Assembly: GCA_947625755.1 (NCBI GenBank)
Contig: CANQPJ010000001.1
Coordinates: forward strand, 1 to 64,000
Length of the DNA stretch: 64,000 bases
Direction: 5' to 3'
Source: an uncultured Lachnospiraceae bacterium
GTDB lineage: Bacteria; Bacillota; Clostridia; Lachnospirales; Lachnospiraceae
Position numbers and translations under genes: made by a program. Numbering within the stretch: the first letter of the stretch is position 1; every line of letters begins with the position of its first letter. The notes beneath the pieces were generated by a model, which was given only the letters and a program-made list of their open reading frames with translations, was not told the DNA's origin and ran no database searches. Of the stretch, positions 26,597-34,820 are shown one piece after another.

Positions 26597-27251
26597 ATTT
26601 GCAAAACAGGGAGCAGTGAAATTTATTGGACATCTTGACATGGTTCGTTATTTTCAAAAAGTTATGCGAAGGGCTGATGTAGATATTGTATATTCAGAGG
26701 GATTTTCGCCACATCAGAAAATGTCTTTTGCTGCACCTTTAAGTGTGGGAATCACAAGTAAGGGCGAATACTTTGATATTGAAGTAAAGAGTTCAAAATC
26801 CAGTAAAAAAATGATAAAATCTTTAAATGAGCAAAATGTAGATGGTGTGGAGATATTGAGTTATAAACTTCTTCCGGATAACGCTAAAAATGCCATGGCT
26901 GTTTTGGCAGGGGCAGACTACTTTGTATATACAAATCTGTTTTCAGAGAATATCATAGAAAATTTTATGAAACAGCCTGAAATACTTGTTTTGAAAAAAA
27001 CAAAAAAAAGTGAAAAAATCGTGGATATTAAGCCTATGATATATACATTACAATATGATAATAACGGCATATTTATGAAAGTTGCCCAGGGGAGTTCGGC
27101 AAATCTGAAGCCGGATTTAGTCATTCAGGCTTTGTCTCAATTCGCAGATGTTTCATTACCTGAATTTATACAATATGAGCGTCTTGATATGTATTGTATA
27201 GAAAATGGCAGATTTATTTCTCTTGATGATATTGGAGGATGTATTGAATAA
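26580..27251 (+). CDS. Radical-SAM-linked DUF2344 protein
   Basis: This 223-residue protein belongs to the DUF2344 (TIGR03936) family, recognised from the N-terminus IRFAKQGAVKFIGHLDMVRYFQKVMRRADV and the FSPHQKMSFAAPLSVGI segment. It works with the preceding radical SAM protein by inference from constant adjacency and natural fusions. I chose the TTG at 26580 because AGGAGG at 26566-26571 lies eight bases upstream and family members start with this motif. It overlaps the rSAM gene and the next gene, so all three are tightly coupled. Confidence 0.82.
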   Translation: MKIRIRFAKQGAVKFIGHLDMVRYFQKVMRRADVDIVYSEGFSPHQKMSFAAPLSVGITSKGEYFDIEVKSSKSSKKMIKSLNEQNVDGVEILSYKLLPDNAKNAMAVLAGADYFVYTNLFSENIIENFMKQPEILVLKKTKKSEKIVDIKPMIYTLQYDNNGIFMKVAQGSSANLKPDLVIQALSQFADVSLPEFIQYERLDMYCIENGRFISLDDIGGCIE

Positions 27252-28359
27252 TCTTTTAATTATATCAAAAGTAAAAAACAGAATACTGGGATTTCAGTTT
27301 GAGGATGGGATTTTAAACAGAATACATGATTTTCAGTCAGAATCTCTGGTCGGCAATATTTATTGCGGATATGTAAAAGATATTGTCAGAAATATTAATG
27401 CTGCATTTATCGAATTTGATTGCGATAAAAAAGGATTTCTTTCTTTAGCAAATCTTCCGTTTTCTGTAAAACAGGGAGATAAAATTTTAATTCAGGTATC
27501 CAGCGATAAAATAAAATCCAAGGATTATCTCTTAACGTGGAAAATAAATCTTTCTTCAGAAGCTGTGGTGTTAACGGTAGGCGATACCGATATTAAAGTT
27601 TCCAGAAAAATAAAAGAAAAAGAGATAAGAGAAGCACTGAAAAACAGTCTTTTAGGGCTGTCCAATGAAGAATACGGCTTTATTTTACGAACAAATGCGC
27701 TCTCATATACTTTGGATGAAATAAGACAGCAGGCAGAAGACCTCACACTTTTGTATCAGCAGTATAAAAACAAGCTGTCACACACAAAAGCAAAGACTGT
27801 TATCTATTCCAAAAAATATATTCCCGATATATGCAGGGAATTTATTGCAAAATTAAAAGGCTGTATTATAACAGATATAAATGAGATTTATGAAGAGCTG
27901 CGCAGTGAAAATATTGATGTTTTATTGAATGATGATTCCAAAGTTAATCTTTTAAACAAATATTCACTGCAAAAACATATTGAAAATGCCCTGAACAAAC
28001 ATGTGTGGCTGAAATCAGGCGCATATCTGGTTATAGAAAATACGGAGGCAATGACAGTGATTGATGTAAATACCGGTAAGGCAGATATGCATACTAACCG
28101 TGAAAAAACAATCTGCAATATCAATCGTGAAGCAGCTCTTGAAATAGCCAGACAGCTAAAAATCAGAAATGTTTCCGGGACAATTATTATTGATTTTATC
28201 AGTATGAAATCGGAATTTTATAATGAACTGCTATCCTACATGAGGGAATGTATCATGTCAGATTTTACATTATGCAGTGTGATTGACATTACAAAATTAG
28301 GATTAATGGAAATTACAAGAAAAAAACAGGAAAAACCACTTGTAGAAATTATAAAATAA
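27244..28359 (+). CDS. rng: Rne/Rng-family ribonuclease (RNase G-like, short)
   Basis: This 371-residue endoribonuclease has an S1-like RNA-binding domain near residues 30-95 (YCGYVKDIVRNINAAFIEF) and the RNase E/G catalytic core. The two metal-binding aspartates fall in VIDVNTGK and IIIDFISM. The protein ends right after the TRKKQ segment, where longer relatives carry the Zn-link CPxC, so the dimer-bridging element is absent. A GGAGG site six bases before the TTG at 27244 decides the start; ATG at 27205 has no ribosome site. It overlaps the DUF2344 stop by eight bases. Roles in rRNA and mRNA processing are assigned from family. Confidence 0.87.
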   Translation: MNNLLIISKVKNRILGFQFEDGILNRIHDFQSESLVGNIYCGYVKDIVRNINAAFIEFDCDKKGFLSLANLPFSVKQGDKILIQVSSDKIKSKDYLLTWKINLSSEAVVLTVGDTDIKVSRKIKEKEIREALKNSLLGLSNEEYGFILRTNALSYTLDEIRQQAEDLTLLYQQYKNKLSHTKAKTVIYSKKYIPDICREFIAKLKGCIITDINEIYEELRSENIDVLLNDDSKVNLLNKYSLQKHIENALNKHVWLKSGAYLVIENTEAMTVIDVNTGKADMHTNREKTICNINREAALEIARQLKIRNVSGTIIIDFISMKSEFYNELLSYMRECIMSDFTLCSVIDITKLGLMEITRKKQEKPLVEIIK

Positions 28360-28381
28360 TCCATTGAATAAGGAGAAAAAA

Positions 28382-29830
28382 ATGAAAACTTTATTATTGG
28401 TGGATAATGATGAACTTACCAGACAAAAAATACGTGCTATCATAAAAGATTCAGACGTAAAAATTAAAGAAATTATCGAATGTAATAACGGCAAAACTGC
28501 ACTGGAAATCTTAAAGAGCAGACATATTGATGCAATGCTTACAGATATTATAATGCCGGAAATGGATGGTTTGACGTTAGTTTCAGAAGCGCAGAAACTA
28601 AGGCATACACCACTGATTGCTGTTGTAAGTAAATCAGACAGTTTTGAGTATGCAGTTGAAATGTTGAGGAATGGTGTAAAAGAATATATTCTAAAACCTG
28701 TCGACAGTGAAAAAGTAATAGCGATGCTGAAAAAATTTGAAGAGATTTTAGAATACAATAAACGTATTTATATTCAAAACAGAAAAACGGCTTTCCAGCA
28801 ATTACAGTACATGCTGTTTTATGATAATGTAACAGATGTCGAAATTGAAAATATATGTTTATTTCTACAAGAGTTTATTCCAATCGAAAAATTTATTGTT
28901 TTTTGTTTTGGGAAAAAAGAGGAAGATATTGATTTGACGGTTCCTAATAAATACTATTTTTTACAGGGACAGGAAAATCTTGATATTATTATTTCTGATA
29001 TAAAGTACAAAGAAGAGGTAACAAAAAAACTGGAAAATCATAATATTGGGATTAGTGCTGCATACTATAATCTGATGGATTTAAAACAGGCATTCTGTGA
29101 GGCAGCGGAAATGCGCAGGACAGCCTTTGAAACCTGTCAGGAAATTGTTGATGCCCAGACTTACATTTCGCCTGAAAAAGAATATGAATATGGCGTAAAA
29201 TTAATGATACAGACGTCTAATCTGATATGTTCCCATGAACTCAATGATGCATTAGAACAGTTAGAAGTTTTTGTCGAGGGTGTAAAGACGCGAAAATATC
29301 CGCTGGATGAATTTCAGGAACAGATGAAGCTGATTATCCAAACGACAATGAAAGTATACAAAAAGACGCTGAAAAATAAAGAGCAGGAAGTTTTAGAGAT
29401 GCTTAATATATTCAGTTATCAGAATATAGACGAATATATGGAAGTTGTCCGTCAGTGGATTAAAGGATTTGATGATTTAGTAAGCGATACTATTGATGAA
29501 TATAAAACAAATGCTAAAATGAAAAAAGCAATAGATTATATTAAAAATAATTATTCTACCAATTTAAACATGGCGGTTGTATCAAATCATATTTCAATGA
29601 ATTACTCACTGTTTTCCTTTACATTTAAACAGTATACAGGAACAAACTTTGTAGATTATTTAAAAAATACACGTGTGGGGAAAGCGAAAGAGCTGTTAAC
29701 GGAAACAGATCTGAAAGTAAATGAAGTATCGAAAGCTGTCGGATATAATCATGAAAAACATTTTATGAAAACTTTCAAAAGTATTACAGGGCTTACCCCA
29801 TCACAATATAGAAATAATTTACGCTCGTGA
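28382..29830 (+). CDS. Orphan YesN-type response regulator with AraC domain
   Basis: This 482-residue protein has an N-terminal receiver domain with phospho-acceptor D55 (LTDIIMPEMDG) and switch Lys in ILKPVD near 105, a long central region of about 250 residues with helical character, and a C-terminal AraC-type double helix-turn-helix (about 385-480: MNYSLFSFTFKQYTG and VGYNHEKHFMKTFK). YesN-type regulators usually pair with a YesM-type membrane kinase and control carbohydrate transport. No kinase or transporter is adjacent; it sits between RNase G and a DUF218 gene. AAGGAGAAAAA supports the ATG at 28382. Confidence 0.88.
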   Translation: MKTLLLVDNDELTRQKIRAIIKDSDVKIKEIIECNNGKTALEILKSRHIDAMLTDIIMPEMDGLTLVSEAQKLRHTPLIAVVSKSDSFEYAVEMLRNGVKEYILKPVDSEKVIAMLKKFEEILEYNKRIYIQNRKTAFQQLQYMLFYDNVTDVEIENICLFLQEFIPIEKFIVFCFGKKEEDIDLTVPNKYYFLQGQENLDIIISDIKYKEEVTKKLENHNIGISAAYYNLMDLKQAFCEAAEMRRTAFETCQEIVDAQTYISPEKEYEYGVKLMIQTSNLICSHELNDALEQLEVFVEGVKTRKYPLDEFQEQMKLIIQTTMKVYKKTLKNKEQEVLEMLNIFSYQNIDEYMEVVRQWIKGFDDLVSDTIDEYKTNAKMKKAIDYIKNNYSTNLNMAVVSNHISMNYSLFSFTFKQYTGTNFVDYLKNTRVGKAKELLTETDLKVNEVSKAVGYNHEKHFMKTFKSITGLTPSQYRNNLRS

Positions 29831-29836
29831 GGACAT

Positions 29837-30523
29837 ATGAAAAAGAAAAGGAAAAAAATGTTAATAAAATTTATTTTGGGACTTATATTAACAGGTATTG
29901 TTATTATTCTTATTATTACAGGCATCAATTTATATATTATGCTGAAAGAAAAAGGCAGGATTTTGTCTGTGCAGCAGGCATCGAAATTTCATGCTGACTG
30001 TATTTTAGTTCTGGGAGCGGGCATCAGAGACGATGGCAGCCCTACATGGATGCTTGAGGACAGAATAAAAATAGGCGACCAGTTATATCAGGGCGGCTGT
30101 GCGCCGAAAATTATTATGTCCGGCGACCATGGCAGAGCAGAACATGATGAAGTAAATGCCATGAAAAAATATTCCATGCGGCAGGGAATTCCATCCGAGG
30201 ATATATTTATGGACCATGCCGGATTTGAAACATACGATTCCCTGTATCGGGCAAAGAAAATATTCGGCGCCGAAAAAATTGTTATTGTCACCCAGAAATA
30301 TCATTTGTATCGTGCATTATATATTGCAGATAAATTAGGATTAGATGCCCGGGGTGTAGCATCAGATTTGAGGTTTTATAGTAAAAAAATGGCATATTGG
30401 AAGTTTAGGGAATATTTAGCAAGGATAAAATCTTTTATAAAATGTATTTCCATGCCGGAGGCGAAATATTTAGGAGAACCAATCGACTTAAATGTCAGCG
30501 GAGATGTTACAAATGATAAATAA
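29837..30523 (+). CDS. DUF218/YdcF-SanA-family membrane protein
   Basis: This 228-residue protein has one N-terminal membrane anchor (about 9-31) and a DUF218 domain outside, with the signature VLGAGIRDDGSPTWML near 56-71 and SGDHGRAEHDEVNAMKKY. Relatives such as SanA, ElyC and YdcF are linked to envelope integrity, but their reaction is not settled. It follows the response regulator by six bases and probably shares its transcript. The L21 promoter starts just after its stop. Confidence 0.82.
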   Translation: MKKKRKKMLIKFILGLILTGIVIILIITGINLYIMLKEKGRILSVQQASKFHADCILVLGAGIRDDGSPTWMLEDRIKIGDQLYQGGCAPKIIMSGDHGRAEHDEVNAMKKYSMRQGIPSEDIFMDHAGFETYDSLYRAKKIFGAEKIVIVTQKYHLYRALYIADKLGLDARGVASDLRFYSKKMAYWKFREYLARIKSFIKCISMPEAKYLGEPIDLNVSGDVTNDK

Positions 30524-30530
30524 CAAAATA

Positions 30531-30559
30531 TTGACATAAGATTTTACCTGTGTTATTAT
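30531..30559 (+). promoter_or_regulatory. rplU operon promoter
   Basis: TTGACA (30531-30536), 17 bases and TATTAT (30554-30559) form a strong sigma-A promoter, giving a start near 30566 and an untranslated leader of about 80 bases before L21. Confidence 0.75.
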
Positions 30560-30567
30560 ACTTTGGT

Positions 30568-30643
30568 ATGCCGCTCAGTGTGGTTATAAGTATTGCAGCA
30601 GCAATCACCGAAGCTGGCGAGTAATGAGTAATAGGAGGTGCCC
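30568..30643 (+). promoter_or_regulatory. Ribosomal protein L21 leader (autoregulatory RNA)
   Basis: The leader between the promoter and rplU contains TGCCGCTCAGTG, GCAGCAGCAATCACCGAAG and GGCGAGTAATGAG, resembling the L21 leader family of Firmicutes in position and sequence style. It ends at the AGGAGGTG ribosome site. L21 binding to this RNA would repress the operon (established for the family, inferred here). I did not fold it. Confidence 0.6.
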
Positions 30644-30645
30644 AT

Positions 30646-30945
30646 ATGTACGCAGTAATCGCAACAGGAGGTAAACAGTATAAAGTTTCAGAAGGCGATG
30701 TTATAAGAGTAGAAAAACTTGGCGCTGAAGCTGATTCAAAGTTTACTTTTGATAAGGTTCTTTATGTAGATGGTAAAGTTGGAAATCCAACAGTTGAAGG
30801 CGCATCAGTTGAAGCTACAGTAGTAGGTGATGGCAAAGCCAAAAAAATTATCGTTTACAAGTATAAGAGAAAAACCGGTTATCATAAAAAGAACGGTCAT
30901 AGACAGCAGTATACAGAAGTTAAGATTGATAAAATCAATGCTTAA
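30646..30945 (+). CDS. rplU: 50S ribosomal protein L21
   Basis: This 99-residue protein of the large subunit binds 23S rRNA. The start [20 protein letters not shown] and the C-terminal [21 protein letters not shown] are diagnostic. It is the first gene of the L21-Prp-L27 operon, with a strong AGGAGGTG site and a probable autoregulatory leader. Confidence 0.98.
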   Translation: MYAVIATGGKQYKVSEGDVIRVEKLGAEADSKFTFDKVLYVDGKVGNPTVEGASVEATVVGDGKAKKIIVYKYKRKTGYHKKNGHRQQYTEVKIDKINA

Positions 30946-30957
30946 TCAGGTGACGAT

Positions 30958-31281
30958 ATGACAAATATTACAATTTACTGCAAGAACAATACATACACGG
31001 GATTTTGCATGGAAGGACATTCCGGATATGCGGATGAAGGTCAGGATATTGTTTGCGCAGGAATTTCAGTATTAGCAATTAATTTTGTAAATTCCATAGA
31101 ACAGTTAACGACAGACCATTTTTTACAGTTTGAGCATGAAGAGAATGGCATGTTAGAATTTGAATTTACGGATACAATTAGTCATGAAGCTGAATTATTA
31201 ATAAGTTCTCTGGTTTTAGGACTGGAGCAATTACAGAATGAATACAAAGATTTTATATCATTAAATTATAAGGAGGTATAG
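30958..31281 (+). CDS. prp: Ribosomal-processing cysteine protease Prp
   Basis: This 107-residue protease removes the N-terminal extension of L27 in Firmicutes and relatives. The catalytic dyad is visible as H21 (EGHSGYA) and C33 (IVCAGIS), with typical spacing. It lies between rplU and rpmA, 12 and 2 bases from them, the standard location, and the L27 encoded next carries the matching cleavage site. Confidence 0.94.
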   Translation: MTNITIYCKNNTYTGFCMEGHSGYADEGQDIVCAGISVLAINFVNSIEQLTTDHFLQFEHEENGMLEFEFTDTISHEAELLISSLVLGLEQLQNEYKDFISLNYKEV

Positions 31282-31283
31282 CT

Positions 31284-31568
31284 ATGATGAAAATGAACCT
31301 TCAGTTCTTCGCCCATAAAAAAGGTATGGGTTCTACAAAGAATGGCAGAGATTCAGAATCCAAAAGACTTGGTGCTAAAAGAGCAGACGGACAGTTTGTT
31401 AAGGCAGGTAACATCCTTTACAGACAGCGTGGAACAAAGATTCACCCGGGCGTAAACGTTGGACGTGGTGGTGACGATACATTATTTGCTACATCAGACG
31501 GAATCGTAAGATTTGAAAGAAAAGGCAGAAGCAAAAAACAGGTTTCTGTATATCCTGTAGCTGAATAA
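31284..31568 (+). CDS. rpmA: 50S ribosomal protein L27 with cleavable N-terminus
   Basis: This 94-residue protein reaches the peptidyl transferase centre. The precursor starts [16 protein letters not shown]; the conserved LQFFA motif is the Prp site, with cleavage expected between F9 and A10 to expose the functional AHKKG end. The start could be the first or second ATG; the first is seven bases after GGAGG. A terminator follows 18 bases later. Confidence 0.97.
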   Translation: MMKMNLQFFAHKKGMGSTKNGRDSESKRLGAKRADGQFVKAGNILYRQRGTKIHPGVNVGRGGDDTLFATSDGIVRFERKGRSKKQVSVYPVAE

Positions 31569-31585
31569 TTAATAACAGATACTTG

Positions 31586-31621
31586 TAGGCTTCAAATCAG
31601 TGATGGTTTGAAGCCTATTTT
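31586..31621 (+). terminator. Terminator after rpmA
   Basis: TAGGCTTCAAA (31586-31596) pairs perfectly with TTTGAAGCCTA (31607-31617), followed by TTTT. It separates L27 from obgE. Confidence 0.85.
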
Positions 31622-31649
31622 AAGCTATGTATTATTATGGAGGAGTATT

Positions 31650-32933
31650 ATGTTTGCAGATTTTGCAAAGATATTCATACAATCAGGAAAAGGCGGAGAC
31701 GGTCATGTTTCCTTCCGAAGAGAGATATATGTGCCAAACGGCGGGCCAAATGGCGGTGATGGCGGAAAAGGTGGAGATGTTATTTTTGAAGTAGACAAGG
31801 GATTAAATACTTTGTACGAATTCAGACATAAACACAATTTTAAAGCTGAACCGGGACAGGAAGGCGGTAAACAGAATAAGACAGGCAAAAGCGGCGCCGA
31901 TCTTATTATAAAAGTTCCGGAAGGGACAGTGGTAAGAGAAGAAAAAACAGGTAAAATTGTGGCAGACATGAGTGGAGATAATCAGAGAGTAGTTATCCTA
32001 AAAGGAGGCCGCGGCGGTAAAGGAAACCAACATTATGCCACAGCCACTATGCAGGTCCCAAATTATGCACAGCCGGGACAAAAAAGCATGGAATTAAATG
32101 TCACCTTGGAATTAAAGAGCATAGCAGATGTAGGACTGGTAGGATTTCCGAATGTTGGAAAATCCACTTTGTTATCCAGAGTAACCAATGCTGATCCTAA
32201 AATTGCAAATTATCATTTTACAACATTAAATCCAAATCTTGGAGTTGTGGATTTAAATGGTGGAAAAGGGTTTGTTATCGCTGATATTCCGGGATTAATT
32301 GAAGGTGCTTCCGAGGGCATCGGTTTGGGACATCAGTTTTTAAAACATATCGAGCGAACAAAAGTAATTATTCATGTGATTGATGCGGCTTCAGTGGAAG
32401 GAAGAAATCCAATAGAAGATATTAAATCGATTAACAATGAATTAAAAAAATATAATCCGGAACTGTTAAACAGACCTCAGGTGATTGCTGCCAATAAAAT
32501 TGATGCAATTTATGGCGACACCAATGAAATAATAGATAAAATCAAGAAGGAATTTGAACCGGATATTAAGGTATATCCGATTTCTGCCGTCAGTGGGAAA
32601 GGATTAAAAGAATTACTTTATTATGTCAGAAAATTATTGGATAATTTTGATGATGCCCCGGTGGTATATGAATCGGAATATAATCCGGATGATTACCGGA
32701 TTACTGCAGAATTACCATTTACCGTGGAAAAACTGGAAGAAGGTTTGTATTCTGTAGAGGGACCACGAATTGAAAGAATGCTGGGATATACCAATCTTGA
32801 TTCTGAAAAAGGATTTATGTTCTTCCAGAATTTCATGAAAGATAATGGAATATTAGAAGAATTAGAACAAATGGGGATTGAAGATGGAGACACAGTAAAA
32901 ATTTACGGTCATCAATTTGATTATTACAAATAA
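31650..32933 (+). CDS. obgE: GTPase Obg
   Basis: This 427-residue GTPase acts in late 50S assembly and growth control. In order: glycine-rich Obg fold (1-158), G domain with P-loop GFPNVGKSTL and DIPGLIEGA, NKID specificity motif, and the C-terminal OCT domain (about 350-427). The ATG at 31650 is behind GGAGG; an in-frame upstream start lies in the terminator. First gene of obgE-yhbY-nadD/yqeK-rsfS. Confidence 0.97.
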   Translation: MFADFAKIFIQSGKGGDGHVSFRREIYVPNGGPNGGDGGKGGDVIFEVDKGLNTLYEFRHKHNFKAEPGQEGGKQNKTGKSGADLIIKVPEGTVVREEKTGKIVADMSGDNQRVVILKGGRGGKGNQHYATATMQVPNYAQPGQKSMELNVTLELKSIADVGLVGFPNVGKSTLLSRVTNADPKIANYHFTTLNPNLGVVDLNGGKGFVIADIPGLIEGASEGIGLGHQFLKHIERTKVIIHVIDAASVEGRNPIEDIKSINNELKKYNPELLNRPQVIAANKIDAIYGDTNEIIDKIKKEFEPDIKVYPISAVSGKGLKELLYYVRKLLDNFDDAPVVYESEYNPDDYRITAELPFTVEKLEEGLYSVEGPRIERMLGYTNLDSEKGFMFFQNFMKDNGILEELEQMGIEDGDTVKIYGHQFDYYK

Positions 32934-32947
32934 AAATGGAGAGTCAT

Positions 32948-33241
32948 ATGAATAGCAGACAAAGAGCATATTTGCGTAAAGTTTCAGCAACGATTGAACC
33001 CATATTTCAGGTAGGAAAATCTTCTGTCACGCCTGAAATTACAGAGGCAATTAATGAAGCATTGGAAAAACGTGAAATTATAAAAATAACTGTACTGAAA
33101 AACTGTTTTTATGAGCCAAAAGAGATTGCAGAGATTTTGGCAGAAAGAACCAGATCTTCCGTAGTACATGTAATTGGAAGAAAGATAGTCTTATATCGTC
33201 CTGCAAAAGACGAAAAAAACAGAAAAATAATTCTTCCGTAG
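32948..33241 (+). CDS. yhbY: YhbY-type RNA-binding protein
   Basis: This 97-residue CRS1-YhbY (CRM) domain protein binds pre-50S particles. The N-terminus SRQRAYLRKVSATIEPIFQVGKSSVT and the GRKIVLYRP ending are typical. GGAG five bases before the ATG at 32948 decides the start. It lies between obgE and nadD, the usual cluster in Clostridia. Confidence 0.92.
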   Translation: MNSRQRAYLRKVSATIEPIFQVGKSSVTPEITEAINEALEKREIIKITVLKNCFYEPKEIAEILAERTRSSVVHVIGRKIVLYRPAKDEKNRKIILP

Positions 33242-33253
33242 ATGAGGATTGAT

Positions 33254-34459
33254 ATGAAAATAGGAATATTAGGTGGAACATTTGATCCAATACACAATAC
33301 GCATATTTATATGGGTAATCAGGTCCTGAAGGTGCTTGATTTGGACAAATTGTATTTTATGCCGGCTTTTTATCCCCCGCATAAAAACGCTGCAAAAATT
33401 ACCGATGAAACCCATCGGCTAAACATGATAAAACTGGCAATAGAAGATTTAGAAAATATAGATTGTTTAACGTTAGAAATTGACAGTAAATTAAGTTATA
33501 CAGCAGACACACTGACTGTATTAAAAAATAAATATCCCAATGACGAATTTTATTTTATTATCGGCGGTGATTCTATTTCCAGTTTTGAGAGCTGGTATCA
33601 TCCTGAAATCATTTTAGAAAAGGCTTCTATTGTGGTAATACGCAGGAAGGATGAAACATTAGACACATTGGATGCAACAATCAGCCATATTATTTCAAAA
33701 TTTCAGCATACGATGTCAAAGCATAACACGAAGGTTCTTCTTCTTGATACGGATGTTTCAAATATATCTTCAAGTTACATCAGAACACATCCGCTAGAGG
33801 AGTGCAGGAGTATGATACCGGAAAAGGTTTATAATTATATTCTTAAAAATCAGTTATATTCAGATAATAATAAAAATATGGCATGGTCTGTCGGAAAAAT
33901 AAAGGATGATTTAAAAAAACTGTTAAATCCTCACCGCTACCAACATACTTTAGGTGTGGCAGATACTGCAAAGCACATGGCAGAAGCCTTTCATATAAAT
34001 CCTAATTTGGCATATCTTGCGGGATTATTGCATGATTGTGCAAAACATTACTCCAATGATGAGCTGATTCGTTTCTGTAAAAAAAATAATATTTTTATTT
34101 CAAAATCGGAACAGAATGCGCCATTTTTACTTCATGGAAAAGTAGGTGCTTATATTGCCAGAGAAAAATACCATGTTGAAAATTCGGATGTATTAAACGC
34201 TGTCCGCTGGCATACGACGGGTAAGGCTGATATGACAACATTGGAACAAATTATTTTTTGTGCCGATTACATTGAACCTTCGAGAACCATTCAGCCTAAT
34301 CTTTCTTATTTGCGAAAGATTTCCGATAAAAATTTGGATTTACTTACCTGTCACATCATACATGACACTCTAAATTATTTAAAAACAAAAGAGCAGATAA
34401 TTGATGAACATACAGAAGAAGCATATCAGTTTTATAAAGAAAAAGTAGGAGACAAATAG
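33254..34459 (+). CDS. nadD: NadD-YqeK fusion: NaMN adenylyltransferase plus HD hydrolase
   Basis: This 401-residue protein joins two enzymes that are separate neighbours in Bacillus. Residues 1-200 are nicotinate-mononucleotide adenylyltransferase, making deamido-NAD: GGTFDPIHNTH near the start (HxxH retained, but the usual Gly before the last His is Thr) and ISSSYIR near 175. Residues about 215-401 are a YqeK-type HD domain with HRYQHTLGVA and LLHDCAKH; B. subtilis YqeK hydrolyses Ap4A. No stop or frameshift separates the halves. GAGG before the ATG at 33254 supports the start. rsfS follows by one base. Confidence 0.92.
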   Translation: MKIGILGGTFDPIHNTHIYMGNQVLKVLDLDKLYFMPAFYPPHKNAAKITDETHRLNMIKLAIEDLENIDCLTLEIDSKLSYTADTLTVLKNKYPNDEFYFIIGGDSISSFESWYHPEIILEKASIVVIRRKDETLDTLDATISHIISKFQHTMSKHNTKVLLLDTDVSNISSSYIRTHPLEECRSMIPEKVYNYILKNQLYSDNNKNMAWSVGKIKDDLKKLLNPHRYQHTLGVADTAKHMAEAFHINPNLAYLAGLLHDCAKHYSNDELIRFCKKNNIFISKSEQNAPFLLHGKVGAYIAREKYHVENSDVLNAVRWHTTGKADMTTLEQIIFCADYIEPSRTIQPNLSYLRKISDKNLDLLTCHIIHDTLNYLKTKEQIIDEHTEEAYQFYKEKVGDK

Positions 34460-34460
34460 T

Positions 34461-34808
34461 ATGACTTCAAAAGAATTAGTAAAAATTGCATATGATGCAT
34501 TAGATGAAAAAAAAGGAATCAATATTACAGTCATTGATATTTCAGAAATTTCCATTATTGCAGATTACTTTATTATCGCTGGCGGAAATAATGAAAATCA
34601 GGTGAAAGCATTAGCAAACAATGTAGAAGAAAAACTGTATCAAGCAGAAGTTACACCTTCTCATATTGAAGGCTATAATCACGCCAACTGGATATTAATG
34701 GATTTTAATGATATTATTATTCATGTTTTTAATGAAGAAGACAGATTGTTCTATGATTTGGAAAGAATCTGGCGGGATGGAAAAAAGGTAAATATTTTTG
34801 ATTTATAA
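34461..34808 (+). CDS. rsfS: Ribosome silencing factor RsfS
   Basis: This 115-residue Iojap-family protein binds L14 and blocks subunit joining in stationary phase. The core DISEISIIADYFIIAGGNNENQV near 23-45, HIEGYNHANWILMDF near 70 and DIIIHVF are typical. It starts one base after the NadD-YqeK stop, the conserved order. Confidence 0.95.
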   Translation: MTSKELVKIAYDALDEKKGINITVIDISEISIIADYFIIAGGNNENQVKALANNVEEKLYQAEVTPSHIEGYNHANWILMDFNDIIIHVFNEEDRLFYDLERIWRDGKKVNIFDL

Positions 34809-34820
34809 GGAGAATTTATA

